Positions 33,610-44,304 of a stretch of 64,000 nt of DNA are shown piece after piece. The stretch spans positions 1 through 64,000 of the forward strand of contig DVKC01000018.1 of assembly GCA_018716295.1 (NCBI GenBank), written 5' to 3'. Positions within the stretch are counted from its first letter, which is position 1. The number at the start of each line of letters is the position of its first letter. Made by a program: the position numbers and the translations under genes. The notes under the pieces are model-generated. The model saw only the letters and a list, made by a program, of their open reading frames with translations, was not told the DNA's origin and did not search any database. This stretch comes from Candidatus Avimuribaculum pullicola (GTDB lineage: Bacteria > Bacteroidota > Bacteroidia > Bacteroidales > Muribaculaceae).

Positions 33610-34914
33610 TTATTCTAAGCGACCAGTTGCACGCAAGTATTCTGTGATGTAGATCTTATATTGTGTGATGGCTTCGATGTGGTTGCTCTGCGCTTGCTGC
33701 CACTGCGACTGTGCGTCGAGCAGGTCGGTGAGCGGGCACATCGATGCCTTGTATCGTGCTTTCATTGTGCGCAGGTTTTCATCGGCTTGCTGGCAGCCAT
33801 TTATGGCGGTTTGTACAAGGTTGTAGCCATCGGTTACGTTCAATATTGTTTGGCGAGCCTCGATGTCGAGCAACCGTGAATTGCGTTGCAGGTCGAGTTG
33901 TGCGTTGTGCAGGTCGATTTTTGCTTTTTTCACTTTCTTGGTATTTTCGCCCCAGTGCAGTATAGGTATGCTCACCGACGCCATTATTAGTCCTATCCCA
34001 TCTTTGTATTCTTGGGTGAATGGCGTGTAGTTGCCCTGGTTGTCGGCTGTAGTTCCGTTCACTTTTATGTTACCGTAATAGGAATACCCGGCACTGATTG
34101 CGATTTGTGGCAGCATGTCGGCACGGGTCATTTTGATTTGTTGCTCTTTCGCTTCCACTTGGGCTTGCAGCAACGCCAATTCTGGGCGTGACGATATGTC
34201 GCTATCCATCACTGGCGGCAAGTCGGCAGTCGGCAGTGTGTCGGTGGGAGTGATGTCGGTGTCGAATGGCAGCCCTGTGGCATTGCATAGTGCCAGACGG
34301 CACAGGTCGGCACCGTTACGGGCCTTTTGTAGTTGATAGTTGATTTCGCTGTGCTTTGTGCCGATGCGCAACAGGTCGTTTTCAATGCCCATGCCAGCTT
34401 TCACGGCTGTTTCCACTTGGTGTAGAAGTGTGTCCATCTGTGCGCTGTAGGTTTCAAGCATTTTTACTTTCGACAGTACAGCTATGTATGACCAGTAGGC
34501 GTTGTCGGCATCGGCGATAACGTCCATGCGTGTTTTCCGTTTTTGCTGTTCGGCCGATTGGATGCCAATCTTGGCAAGTTTGTTGCCAGTGCGTATTTTC
34601 CCGCCAGTGTACAGCGGTTGTGTGAGGGTGAGTCCTGCCATATACATTCCTCGCATTTGCAATTCCATTCCCATCATGTCGAGGTCGGGTAAGAGATAAA
34701 CAGCTGTAGCCGAAGCGTCGATTTTAGGCAAGAATGACGTGAATGCAATCTCTTTTTCAAGCTGGGCTTGCCGCAACTCATTGTCGGCACGTTTCATTTG
34801 TTCGCTATTTGCAATGGCCAGTTGCCGGCAATCGTCTTGCGACAATTCCATGCTTGAACTTGCTGCCACCTGGGAGCAGCAAGCTATGATGCACATTATT
34901 AATATATGTTTCAT
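33610..34914 (-). CDS. TolC-family outer membrane efflux protein
   Basis: TolC helical repeats, signal peptide, operon with RND. Confidence 0.9.
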   Translation of the reverse strand: MKHILIMCIIACCSQVAASSSMELSQDDCRQLAIANSEQMKRADNELRQAQLEKEIAFTSFLPKIDASATAVYLLPDLDMMGMELQMRGMYMAGLTLTQPLYTGGKIRTGNKLAKIGIQSAEQQKRKTRMDVIADADNAYWSYIAVLSKVKMLETYSAQMDTLLHQVETAVKAGMGIENDLLRIGTKHSEINYQLQKARNGADLCRLALCNATGLPFDTDITPTDTLPTADLPPVMDSDISSRPELALLQAQVEAKEQQIKMTRADMLPQIAISAGYSYYGNIKVNGTTADNQGNYTPFTQEYKDGIGLIMASVSIPILHWGENTKKVKKAKIDLHNAQLDLQRNSRLLDIEARQTILNVTDGYNLVQTAINGCQQADENLRTMKARYKASMCPLTDLLDAQSQWQQAQSNHIEAITQYKIYITEYLRATGRLE

Positions 34915-34916
34915 TT

Positions 34917-37900
34917 CTATCGGTCTTGAGGTTTGTGTATTGAGAAAAGGGCAGTGTAGAAGAGCGGCAATAATATGAGCGTGATGATAGTTCCCATGGT
35001 CAGTCCGCCCATTATTGTCACAGCCATGGAACCATACATGGGGTCGCCCACAAGTGGAATCATGCCCACGATTGTAGTGAGTGATGCCATAATTACGGGG
35101 CGTACACGCGACACCGTTGCTTCAACCACTGCATTGTAGGGGTGCACGTGTTCTTCTACTTGCAAACGGTTGATTTCATCAACAAGCACAATGGCGTTTT
35201 TCACCATCATGCCTATGAGTCCCATCATGCCTATTATTGCCATGAATGTGAACGGAGTGCCCGATGCAAGCAAGGATGGCGTGATTCCACAAAATACAAA
35301 TGGGAAGCAAATGATGATAAGTATCACTTTGCGCCAACTGTTGAATAGCAGTAGCAGTATGCCCAGTATGGCGAAGAATGTAAGTGGCAGGTACTTCAGC
35401 ACATTGGCTGTTGACTCTGACTGCAATTCGATTTCTCCTGTCCATCGCAGTTTGTAGCCATCGGGCAACGGTATTGCTTCGATTTCTTCGCGAATGCTTT
35501 CAAGGACTTTTGCCGGGGTGGCCTCGGTCAATTCTGGGTTTGGGTCGCACTCGGCTTCTATGGCACGAATGCCGTTGACACGTTGTATCATCTCTTCTTC
35601 CCAGTCGAGCGATATGCCTCGGGTGACATTGCTGAGTGGTACGCAACTGAAAAGTTTGTCTTGCAGCTTGCTTGCAGTGTTGCCTCTTGCTGCAATCAGC
35701 GTCTGCAATTCATCTTCATTAAAGTGCATGTTCAACATGCTCCACACAGGTATGTCGTTGAGTTTGTTGATGCGGGAGCCGTCGTCGTTGCGTACCATCA
35801 AGTTGACAGGCACCGTATGTTCCTGGTCATTTATCACACCCACAGGCATACCGTCGGTGGCAGCAAGTAGTGCATTTGCCACATCGCTGCGTTCAATGCC
35901 CGAGCGCAGTGCATCTTCACGCGAATACTCGGCAACGAGAGCCTTGCCGCGTGGTTTCCAGTTGTTTTGTACCGAGTATGGGTCAACATACTTGCATCGG
36001 CGCATAATTTCCTCGGCTTGGCGGCTGAGGTCGCGCAACACGGCTGGGTCTGGGCCGGTAAATTCCACTTCCACGGTGTGTGTGGTGGCAATCGAGAAAT
36101 TGTATTTGCGAATGCGTATGTAAGCATCGGGGTACAATTGGCGCAATTTGTTGCGTATGCCAGGTATTTGTTCCACGATGGTTGCATAATCCTTGCAGTC
36201 GATCATAAGTTCGCCATAGCAATCACCTCCCGATGTCATCGGACGCACAAGGCAATAGTGTGCAGGTGCGGCTCCCATGCTTGCTACAACTCGTTCAATT
36301 GCTGGGTTTTGAAGTAACAGGTCGCTCATTTCGAGCAAGTCGTGGCGCACACGGTCGGGACTTGACTGAGGTGGCAGACAGTATTCCACTATGAATTGCT
36401 TGTAGTCAAAATCGGGGAAAAACAGGTTGCGCACTCGCATCATGCCGAAGATACAGGCTGCGAGAACAACAAATGCCGTGGTGATGGTGAGTTTTTTGTG
36501 TTCGATGAGAATGCTTATACTGTGGCGGATAAAACGGTGTATGGGAGAGTTCATGACACCTTCATTGCCTGGTTTTGCCGGTCGTTCTTTTTGGGGCAGC
36601 CACACATTGGCACAGTAAGGAACTTGTACCAAGGCAAGTACCCAGCTTGCCAACAAGCTGACGCATAACACGAGAAATAGGTCGTGGGCATATTCGCCAG
36701 CCGAGTCGGGCGACAGGTAAACGCCGATGAATGTAGAGGCGGCGATAACTGTGGCTCCCAGCAACGGCATGGCTGTGTTGCGTCCTATGCGGTAAAGGTA
36801 GGTATCGGGTGGCAATCCACGTTTCTTGTCGATAAGTATTCCATCCATGATTACAATAGCGTTATCGACCAGCATACCCATTGCCACGATAAATGCTCCC
36901 AACGATATGCGTTGCAATGTGGTACCCATGCTCAACAGGATTGGGAACGAAACGGCTATCGTCAGTATCAGACCGAACCCGATTATGAAGCCACTGCGCA
37001 ACCCCATGGTAAATATCAACACTAATATGACAATTACTACCGATTCGAGCAGGTTGACCATGAATGAATTAATGGCCTCGTCAACTTTGTCGGGCTGGAA
37101 AAATATCTTGTCGGTGTGCATTCCGACTGGGTAGGTTGACATCACTTGTGCGAGGCGTTCATCCACGGCTTTGCCAACGTCGGGTACTATGGCATCGTTT
37201 TCCATGGCTATACATATAGCGAGGGCTGGCTTGCCGTTGACAAAGAAACCGTTACGTTGAGGCTCGGAATACGCGCGCTTGATGGTGGCGATGTCGCCGA
37301 GGCGTATCTGCTTGCCATCAAATGTGCTTATAAGCAGGTTGGCAATATCGTCCTCGTCCTCGACACAATTGCTAACGCGTAATTGCAGCCTGTCGCTGCC
37401 ATTCAGGTAGTCGCCGGCGTTTACTTTCTTGTCGGCATTCTGCAATGCCATCATTATTTGAGTCGGGATAACGCCGTTGCGCGATAATTTCTCTTTTGGC
37501 AAGATGATATTGATTACTTCATCGCGGTTTCCAACGATGTTTACACGCTTCACGCCCGCCACGCCCATAAGTTCACGGCGCAATTTTTTGGCATACTTGT
37601 ATAATTCGGGGTATTCATACCCGTCGCCCGAGAAAGAGTAGAATATGCCATATACGTCCATCATGTCGTCGATGACCATTGGGGCGTAACAGCCTTGTGG
37701 CAAGCGTCTGGCTGCATCATTGACTTTGCGCCGCAACAGGTCGAAATGTTGTTCGAGCTCCGACAACATGACCGTCATCTTAAATTCTACTGTGATTGTA
37801 GCCATGCCGGGCTGGCATTCGCTTTTGACTTTCTTCACGTTGGGCAAGTTGCGCAATTCGTCTTCAAGAAGTTGCGCAACTTCAAGCTCTACATCATGAG

Positions 37901-38066
37901 CCGACGCTCCAGGATATATGGCGACCACCATTGCTTGCTTTGTGGCAACAGCAGGGTCTTCGAGTTTCGGCATTCTGATGAATGCCAGCACTCCGGCAAT
38001 GATTATTCCCACCATGAGCGACCAGAACAGTGTGGGACGCTCGATGAAAAACTTGGTTATTTTCAT
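34917..38066 (-). CDS. Efflux RND transporter permease
   Basis: MKITKFFIERPTLFWSLMVGIIIAGVLAFIRMPKLEDPAV; multiple TM; RND architecture. Confidence 0.95.
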   Translation of the reverse strand: MKITKFFIERPTLFWSLMVGIIIAGVLAFIRMPKLEDPAVATKQAMVVAIYPGASAHDVELEVAQLLEDELRNLPNVKKVKSECQPGMATITVEFKMTVMLSELEQHFDLLRRKVNDAARRLPQGCYAPMVIDDMMDVYGIFYSFSGDGYEYPELYKYAKKLRRELMGVAGVKRVNIVGNRDEVINIILPKEKLSRNGVIPTQIMMALQNADKKVNAGDYLNGSDRLQLRVSNCVEDEDDIANLLISTFDGKQIRLGDIATIKRAYSEPQRNGFFVNGKPALAICIAMENDAIVPDVGKAVDERLAQVMSTYPVGMHTDKIFFQPDKVDEAINSFMVNLLESVVIVILVLIFTMGLRSGFIIGFGLILTIAVSFPILLSMGTTLQRISLGAFIVAMGMLVDNAIVIMDGILIDKKRGLPPDTYLYRIGRNTAMPLLGATVIAASTFIGVYLSPDSAGEYAHDLFLVLCVSLLASWVLALVQVPYCANVWLPQKERPAKPGNEGVMNSPIHRFIRHSISILIEHKKLTITTAFVVLAACIFGMMRVRNLFFPDFDYKQFIVEYCLPPQSSPDRVRHDLLEMSDLLLQNPAIERVVASMGAAPAHYCLVRPMTSGGDCYGELMIDCKDYATIVEQIPGIRNKLRQLYPDAYIRIRKYNFSIATTHTVEVEFTGPDPAVLRDLSRQAEEIMRRCKYVDPYSVQNNWKPRGKALVAEYSREDALRSGIERSDVANALLAATDGMPVGVINDQEHTVPVNLMVRNDDGSRINKLNDIPVWSMLNMHFNEDELQTLIAARGNTASKLQDKLFSCVPLSNVTRGISLDWEEEMIQRVNGIRAIEAECDPNPELTEATPAKVLESIREEIEAIPLPDGYKLRWTGEIELQSESTANVLKYLPLTFFAILGILLLLFNSWRKVILIIICFPFVFCGITPSLLASGTPFTFMAIIGMMGLIGMMVKNAIVLVDEINRLQVEEHVHPYNAVVEATVSRVRPVIMASLTTIVGMIPLVGDPMYGSMAVTIMGGLTMGTIITLILLPLFYTALFSIHKPQDR

Positions 38067-39145
38067 TACAGTATGTTGCCTACGTTGGTTTCAGCCGCAG
38101 CTGGTAATATGTTTACTTTCTCGTTGTCTTGCAGGTATTCAACGCCAGCTTTTACTACTTGCTGGTCGCTTGAAATGCCATCGGTGACAATAATATTGCC
38201 GTCATCGGCAATGCCGCCGAGTGTGACCGCAGTCTTGTGTACTATCGAGTCGGGAGCAACTACCCACACGAAATCTTGTCCCGAATCATTGAAAACGGCG
38301 TGCATGGGCACTGTGTAGGCCACAAGTGATGCATGGGCTGTGTCATTGTCGGCTATGGCAAGTGATATTTCAATGTTCATTCCCGCAGTCAGGCGGCGTG
38401 AGTCTTCGGCGTTGGTAAAATTTAATTTCATGCGGTATAACTGGTTGCCATCGGCTTTCGGGGTGATGCTTGACAGTTGCATCGGTATGTTGTCATGTCC
38501 TGTCGCCGATGAGTTACAGCTTATTTTCGTAATATGGTCGCGCTGCAAGTACACTTCGATGGGTATGTCGGCAACCACTTCCATGCGGTGAGTGTCGAGC
38601 AATGTCACTATTGGCATACCTGCATCGACCATTTCGGCTGGTTCATAATTGACATTTTGAATATATCCGCTCATAGGAGCTTCAAGGCGGGTGTAGCTTA
38701 GTTGGTTGCGGTTGTTCTGTAGCTGTATTCCCAATTGCTCCCATCCGGCAACAGCTTTTTCATAATCATTTTCCGACAAGCTTTTGGCTTCCACGAGTTG
38801 TTTCATGCGTTCAATCTCTCGGGACAATTGCGAGTGCTGCACTTCGAGGGCATCTACGCCGAGCTGGTAGTCGTTGTCGTCGAGGCGGGCAATTAAGTCG
38901 CCTTGTTTCACGTAGTCGCCTTCCTTGACATATATTTCCTCGATTTGGCCAGGAGTCTTGAATCCAAGGTTTATTTCACGCGCCTCTTCGATGCGGCCCG
39001 AAAAACTTTTTACAATTTCATCGGCAACAGGTCTTGGCTGTATTGTTGCCACACTGTGCTTGTGGATTTGACTTTCTTCCCCCGAACAGCCAGCAAGAAA
39101 AGAAAGCAATCCGAGTGCAATGGATTGAATGATTATTTTGTTCAT
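38066..39145 (-). CDS. Efflux RND transporter periplasmic adaptor subunit
   Basis: Lipoprotein signal, FKTPGQIEEIYVKEGDYVKQGDLIARLD biotinyl-lipoyl-like domain. Confidence 0.92.
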   Translation of the reverse strand: MNKIIIQSIALGLLSFLAGCSGEESQIHKHSVATIQPRPVADEIVKSFSGRIEEAREINLGFKTPGQIEEIYVKEGDYVKQGDLIARLDDNDYQLGVDALEVQHSQLSREIERMKQLVEAKSLSENDYEKAVAGWEQLGIQLQNNRNQLSYTRLEAPMSGYIQNVNYEPAEMVDAGMPIVTLLDTHRMEVVADIPIEVYLQRDHITKISCNSSATGHDNIPMQLSSITPKADGNQLYRMKLNFTNAEDSRRLTAGMNIEISLAIADNDTAHASLVAYTVPMHAVFNDSGQDFVWVVAPDSIVHKTAVTLGGIADDGNIIVTDGISSDQQVVKAGVEYLQDNEKVNILPAAAETNVGNIL

Positions 39146-39321
39146 CGATATTTGTATTTATTTTTACATTTTTGCAAATTTCTCACAAAAAAGCCATATT
39201 GCTAAGCTCTATTATGCCAATAAAATGGATTATAAGATGAATTGTGGGAAAAAATTGCACTAATGCGCTTGTTTTAATGTTCTAAAAGTTAATTTTGCTA
39301 CTGAAACGCAAACCATTGGTT

Positions 39322-40221
39322 ATGGATAATAAAAACAATGTTTTTTCACAATTAGACCTTGCAATGATACCCGACACGGGCAATACGCTTGTGTGTGACA
39401 ATGAATTCATGGTGGGCGACAATTTAAATGAACCATTTGACAATAACGAAGCATCAACATTCATAAAGCCCAACCATCCATTCATATTGAATTTTAATAT
39501 GTTGATTTTATGTGTCGAGGGTCGTATGCTTATTAATCAAGACCTTAAAGAATTGGATATTTGCGCTGGGGATATGTTTGTAGTCCTTTCGGGTTCGATA
39601 GGTGAGTGTCTTGAAATTTCACCTGATTGTCGATTGGTGCTGGTGGCGTTTACAGCCCCGCTTGGAAACGAAGTTGGGAATTTCTCCTATGCTTCGCTGT
39701 TGCGCAAGCAGCCGTTGTTGCATTTGTCGTCCGATGAGGTAGCTGAAGCATTGTTGATTTATCGGCAGATGCGCAAAAAGATAGAGCAACCCGATTATAA
39801 ATTCACACGAAACGTCCTTGCGAGTTATTTGCAGGTACTTTTTTGTAACGCATGCAATAATTTGTCGCGAGTGCAACTTGGCAAGTCGGCCGAAGTGGAA
39901 GAACGCACGCATGTACTGTTTGACCGTTTCATAGAACTTGTGCAACAGCATTATGAGCGCGAGCGTGAGATACAGTATTATGCGGGGCTTATGTGTGTGA
40001 CACCGAAGTATCTGTCGCGGATGGTGTTCCAGGCAAGCGGACGTTATGCTGGCGAGTGGATACGCGACTATGTGATACTCGAAGCCAAGGCACTGCTTAA
40101 GAGTGGATTGTATAATGTGCAGCAAGTGAGCATAAAGCTTAATTTTGCCAGTGCATCGTTTTTCGGCAAGTATTTCAAGAAGGCAGTGGGCTGCTCGCCG
40201 CGAAAGTATGCCACCGATTGA
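39322..40221 (+). CDS. AraC-family transcriptional regulator
   Basis: MCVTPKYLSRMVFQASGRYAGEWI...ASFFGKYFKKAVGCSPRKY; start reassigned to MDNKNN. Confidence 0.9.
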   Translation: MDNKNNVFSQLDLAMIPDTGNTLVCDNEFMVGDNLNEPFDNNEASTFIKPNHPFILNFNMLILCVEGRMLINQDLKELDICAGDMFVVLSGSIGECLEISPDCRLVLVAFTAPLGNEVGNFSYASLLRKQPLLHLSSDEVAEALLIYRQMRKKIEQPDYKFTRNVLASYLQVLFCNACNNLSRVQLGKSAEVEERTHVLFDRFIELVQQHYEREREIQYYAGLMCVTPKYLSRMVFQASGRYAGEWIRDYVILEAKALLKSGLYNVQQVSIKLNFASASFFGKYFKKAVGCSPRKYATD

Positions 40222-40498
40222 GCCGAATAACTGGGAAAATGTGCAAAAAACGCTATTTTTAGTGCCGAAAATGTGCAATTAATGGCGTATGAAGCTGTTA
40301 AAGAGAAAAATAGACGCATTTTTGCAAGAATGGGAAACACAGGTGCTTATTAATGGTAATTGTATGAGAATATAAATATTGTGGGACTTGTAATAGAAGA
40401 GGTGTGTTGTTAATTCTTGTTATGTGAGTTTATTTGTGCAAAAATGGTTACTTTTGTGCAATTATTGTGGTTGAATGTAAACTTAACAGAAAAATAAG

Positions 40499-42460
40499 AT
40501 GCAAAACGACAAAGAAACTATGCAAAATGCTCCCGGGGGAATTCCTGAGAACGCCTTCCGCGAACTCAAGCCCGGTGAGAAGTATGTGCCAGTGTTGCGT
40601 CCCGACAAGAATTATCCCGAGGTAACCCCTTATAGTGTATCGCTCGGGTTGTTGTTGGCGGTGGTGTTCAGCGCGGCGGCGGCATACTTGGGACTTAGGA
40701 TTGGTCAAGTGTTTGAGGCTGCAATACCTATTGCTATTATCGCCGTAGGTTTGTCATCGGCAATGAAGCGCAAGAACGCGCTGGGCGAGAATGTGATAAT
40801 CCAGTCGATAGGTGCCTCATCGGGTATTGTTGTGGCTGGTGCGATATTCACGTTGCCGGCACTTTATATTCTCAAGGCCAAGTATCCCGAGATTGCGGTG
40901 AGCTTCATGGAGGTGTTCCTCAGTTCGATGCTTGGTGGTGTGCTGGGCATACTGTTTTTCATACCTTTCCGCAAGTATTTCTGTGCCGACATGCATGGCA
41001 AGTTTCCTTTCCCCGAAGCAACTGCTACGACACAGGTGCTGATTTCGGGCGAGAAAGGTGGCAATCAGGCGTTGCCGTTGGTGATGGCTGGATTGGTAGG
41101 TGGTGTTTATGACTTCTTGCTATCGACATTCGGCTGGTGGAGCGATGTTCTAACCACTAAAATTATTCCATGGGGCAACGAATTGGCCACCAATGCCAAA
41201 ATGGTGTTTAAAATCAACACGCAGGCTGCGGTGCTTGGACTTGGCTACATTGTGGGGCTTAAATATAGCTTTATCATATTTGCCGGTTCGGCGTTTATAT
41301 GGTTTGTGATAATTCCATTGCTCGGCATGAGTCCCGAATATGCAGTGCTTTCGCCCGAGCAGATATTTTCAGATCAGGCCCGTTACATCGGCATTGGCGG
41401 TATAGCCATGTCGGGTATCATAGGCATTATAAAGTCGTGGCCGATTATACGTGATGCTGTCGGTCTTGCTGGTAAAGAATTTAAAGGGAAAAACTTGAAA
41501 GCTGCCGATATTGTGCGCACCCAGAAAGATATTGCCATGAATGTGCTTGTTTTTGCACTTGTGGCAGCACTGCTCATCACGGCGGTTTTCTTCTACTTCG
41601 GCGTAATTCACAATTTGTTCCAGACCGTTATAGCATTTATTGTGGTGACTGTAATTGCATTCTTGTTCACAACGGTTGCCGCCAATGCCATTGCGATAGT
41701 AGGAACAAATCCAGTGTCGGGCATGACACTCATGACGCTTATCATTGCTTCGGGAATATTCGTGGCAATAGGTCTTGAAGGGTCGGCTGGCATTGTTGCT
41801 TCGATGGTCATAGGTGGCGTTGTGTGCACGGCGTTGTCGATGGCTGGAGGCATGGTTACCGATATGAAGATTGGTTACTGGATAGGTACTACACCTGCCA
41901 AGCAGCAGTCGTGGAAGTTCCTCGGCACGTTTGTGTCGGCTGCTACGGTAGGTGGTGTGATGTTGCTGCTTAATGAGGTTTATGGCTTTGTGGGCGAAGA
42001 TGCCCTCGTAGCACCGCAAGCCAATGCAATGGCGGCTGTTATCGACCCGTTGATGATGGGAGGCGAAACGCCGTGGATGCTCTATATTGTAGGGGCTATC
42101 TTTGCCGTGCTGCTTAATTGGCTCGGTGTACCGGCTCTGGCATTCTCGTTAGGTATGTTCATTCCACTGGAACTCAACACCCCGTTGCTTGTGGGAGGAC
42201 TTGTAAGTTGGTTTGTAAGTACCCGTTCAAAGGATTCGGCTGTCAATAAGGCTCGCCTTGACCGTGGCACACTGCTCGCTTCGGGCTTCATTGCCGGCGG
42301 TGCATTGATGGGCGTTGTGAGTGCAGGTGTGAAGTTTGCCGGATTTGAGTATAGCCATGCGATGGGTGAAACCACATTGCAGACCCTTGGGCTTGTAATT
42401 TATGCTTTGTTAATTATATGGCTTGCATGGAGCTGTTTCCGCGCTAAGCCCGAAGAGTGA
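40499..42460 (+). CDS. OPT-family oligopeptide transporter
   Basis: Polytopic, PFPEATATTQVLISGEKGG and NAIAIVGTNPVSGMT motifs typical of OPT. Confidence 0.9.
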   Translation: MQNDKETMQNAPGGIPENAFRELKPGEKYVPVLRPDKNYPEVTPYSVSLGLLLAVVFSAAAAYLGLRIGQVFEAAIPIAIIAVGLSSAMKRKNALGENVIIQSIGASSGIVVAGAIFTLPALYILKAKYPEIAVSFMEVFLSSMLGGVLGILFFIPFRKYFCADMHGKFPFPEATATTQVLISGEKGGNQALPLVMAGLVGGVYDFLLSTFGWWSDVLTTKIIPWGNELATNAKMVFKINTQAAVLGLGYIVGLKYSFIIFAGSAFIWFVIIPLLGMSPEYAVLSPEQIFSDQARYIGIGGIAMSGIIGIIKSWPIIRDAVGLAGKEFKGKNLKAADIVRTQKDIAMNVLVFALVAALLITAVFFYFGVIHNLFQTVIAFIVVTVIAFLFTTVAANAIAIVGTNPVSGMTLMTLIIASGIFVAIGLEGSAGIVASMVIGGVVCTALSMAGGMVTDMKIGYWIGTTPAKQQSWKFLGTFVSAATVGGVMLLLNEVYGFVGEDALVAPQANAMAAVIDPLMMGGETPWMLYIVGAIFAVLLNWLGVPALAFSLGMFIPLELNTPLLVGGLVSWFVSTRSKDSAVNKARLDRGTLLASGFIAGGALMGVVSAGVKFAGFEYSHAMGETTLQTLGLVIYALLIIWLAWSCFRAKPEE

Positions 42461-42488
42461 TAAGTGTTTTTAAGGGAAAAAAGGGGAT

Positions 42489-42530
42489 TTGGGCGAGCTA
42501 TGAACATTGTGGCTCGCCCAAGTTCTTTTT
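42489..42530. terminator. Bidirectional-type rho-independent terminator
   Basis: TTGGGCGAGC...GCTCGCCCAA followed by TTCTTTTTT. Confidence 0.8.
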
Positions 42531-42989
42531 TCAGCGTTGTCGCATTGCTATCACAACATATATTATAGTGGACAAGATAAGCAGCCCGATGGATGTGTAA
42601 AGGAATGCTGTTTCCTCCTGGTAAACGACGAGTGTTGTAGCGAGGTATGTAATCCCCATAATGATGTTTATGACACGTATGAAGCGCACTGCCAGCACGT
42701 ATTGCGTCACGATGTTGGTCGGTGTAACGCGGCATGGGAAATTAATCAGCTTCACTGGGGCGTAGGCGCATAATGCCACGATGATGAACGAGATTGTGGC
42801 GGTTACCCCCATAACGCATGCAGCGGTGAAATTCTCGTTGCCGTGTGCGAGGCGCATATATATTATGTAGCCCCAGTTGGCCACGACGAGAAGCAGTGCC
42901 GCCGCTTCCATAAGCCGTTCGGGCAGCCCAGGGTGGAATTTCACGTCGGGCAACGGCTGTGGTTTATTGGTTGGCGGTGTCTTTTTCAT
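42531..42989 (-). CDS. Small multi-pass membrane protein
   Basis: ORF 152 aa with several TM segments, overlaps upstream RHH gene. Confidence 0.75.
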   Translation of the reverse strand: MKKTPPTNKPQPLPDVKFHPGLPERLMEAAALLLVVANWGYIIYMRLAHGNENFTAACVMGVTATISFIIVALCAYAPVKLINFPCRVTPTNIVTQYVLAVRFIRVINIIMGITYLATTLVVYQEETAFLYTSIGLLILSTIIYVVIAMRQR

Positions 42990-43173
42990 AATCTTTATTG
43001 TCGTTGATAGGCTTTTTCATGCGGCCGCTGCGGCGCAATGCGTCGGCAATAATCCACTGTAGCTGTCCGTTGATGCTGCGGAATTCGTCGGCTGCCCATT
43101 TTTCAAGGGCATCCATTGTGGCGGCATCGATGCGCAGCACGAAGCTTTTGGTTGTAGATTCTTTCTTGGCCAC
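42964..43173 (-). CDS. Arc/CopG-type ribbon-helix-helix protein
   Basis: KSFVLRIDAATMDALEKWAADEFRSINGQLQWIIADALRRSGR. Confidence 0.85.
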   Translation of the reverse strand: MAKKESTTKSFVLRIDAATMDALEKWAADEFRSINGQLQWIIADALRRSGRMKKPINDNKDYEKDTANQ

Positions 43174-43184
43174 AGCGTTGCAAG

Positions 43185-44153
43185 TTAATTATATAATGAA
43201 CCTGTGTTGACTACCGGTTGTGCCGACTCATCGGCGCAAAGCACCACGAGCAAGTTGCTCACCATTGCGGCTTTTCGTTCCTCGTCGAGTGTTACCACAT
43301 TGTCTTTTTCGAGCTTGTCGAGTGCCATGTGAACCATCGACACAGCACCTTCTACAATCTTTTCGCGTGCGCCGATGATTGCCGATGCTTGTTGGCGACG
43401 CAGCATCACGGCTGCAATTTCGGGAGCGTATGCAAGGTTGTTGATGCGAGCTTCTACCACTTCAAGCCCTGCCATTTCGAGGCGTTCGTTGAGTTTCTGC
43501 TCAAGCTGCTCGTTGATTTCATCGCCACCCGAGCGTAGTGTCATTTCGCTGGCTTCACCTTCGTTGTCGTCGTATGCATATTGTCCTGCCACTTGCCTTA
43601 GTGCCGCGTCGCTCTGGATTTTCACGAAGTTTTCAAATGCCTTCATGCGCCCAGCCACGCTGCTGCCCACGTTCACTGTCACAGAGTCTTTGCCATTGCC
43701 AAATGATGAAGTTACGTCGGCCATTGTCTGTGAGTCGATTTCAAACATTGCCTTGTAGGTGTCTTTCAGTTTCCACACCAGCACCATGCCTATGAGTATG
43801 GGGTTGCCCACTTTGTCGTTCACCTTGATAGGCTCAATGTCGAGGTTGCGGGCACGGAGTGAAAGTTTCTTTTTGTCATAGAATGGGTTGACCCAGTAAA
43901 ATCCTGTTTGTTTGAAAGTCCCTTTGTATTTGCCGAAAAATACCATTGCCCGGGCTTCGTTTGGCTCTAATTGCATGTATCCTGCAATAATTATAAGCCA
44001 TGCGATGATAAGTAGCACTGCTATGCCATAAAAAATATTTTTTCCGATGAAGAAGCAAGCTACAATAGCTGCCGTCAGTATGACCAAATGAATGAATAAC
44101 ATGGCAAATCCGTTGATTTTCATGCCGTTGAAGGTTGTTTCTTGCGTGTTCAT
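43185..44153 (-). CDS. SPFH/Band 7 domain membrane protein
   Basis: Two N-terminal TM, PNEARAMVFFGKYKGTFKQTGFYWVNPFY, coiled-coil C-terminus. Confidence 0.9.
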   Translation of the reverse strand: MNTQETTFNGMKINGFAMLFIHLVILTAAIVACFFIGKNIFYGIAVLLIIAWLIIIAGYMQLEPNEARAMVFFGKYKGTFKQTGFYWVNPFYDKKKLSLRARNLDIEPIKVNDKVGNPILIGMVLVWKLKDTYKAMFEIDSQTMADVTSSFGNGKDSVTVNVGSSVAGRMKAFENFVKIQSDAALRQVAGQYAYDDNEGEASEMTLRSGGDEINEQLEQKLNERLEMAGLEVVEARINNLAYAPEIAAVMLRRQQASAIIGAREKIVEGAVSMVHMALDKLEKDNVVTLDEERKAAMVSNLLVVLCADESAQPVVNTGSLYN

Positions 44154-44258
44154 AATTGTAAGGTTTAAAATGATATTAAAATGATATCACAAATATATCG
44201 CAATTCAGATTAGGAAGCAATATTGCGCTATGGTTATTAGCAATATTTAACATTGCTG

Positions 44259-44290
44259 TTTGTCATTGCTCTCGCCTTGCACTATCTTTG
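44259..44290 (+). promoter_or_regulatory. Bacteroidetes promoter upstream of acyltransferase
   Basis: TTTG (44259) - 20 nt - TATCTTTG (44283-44290). Confidence 0.65.
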
Positions 44291-44304
44291 TACGTGTAAT
44301 TTAG

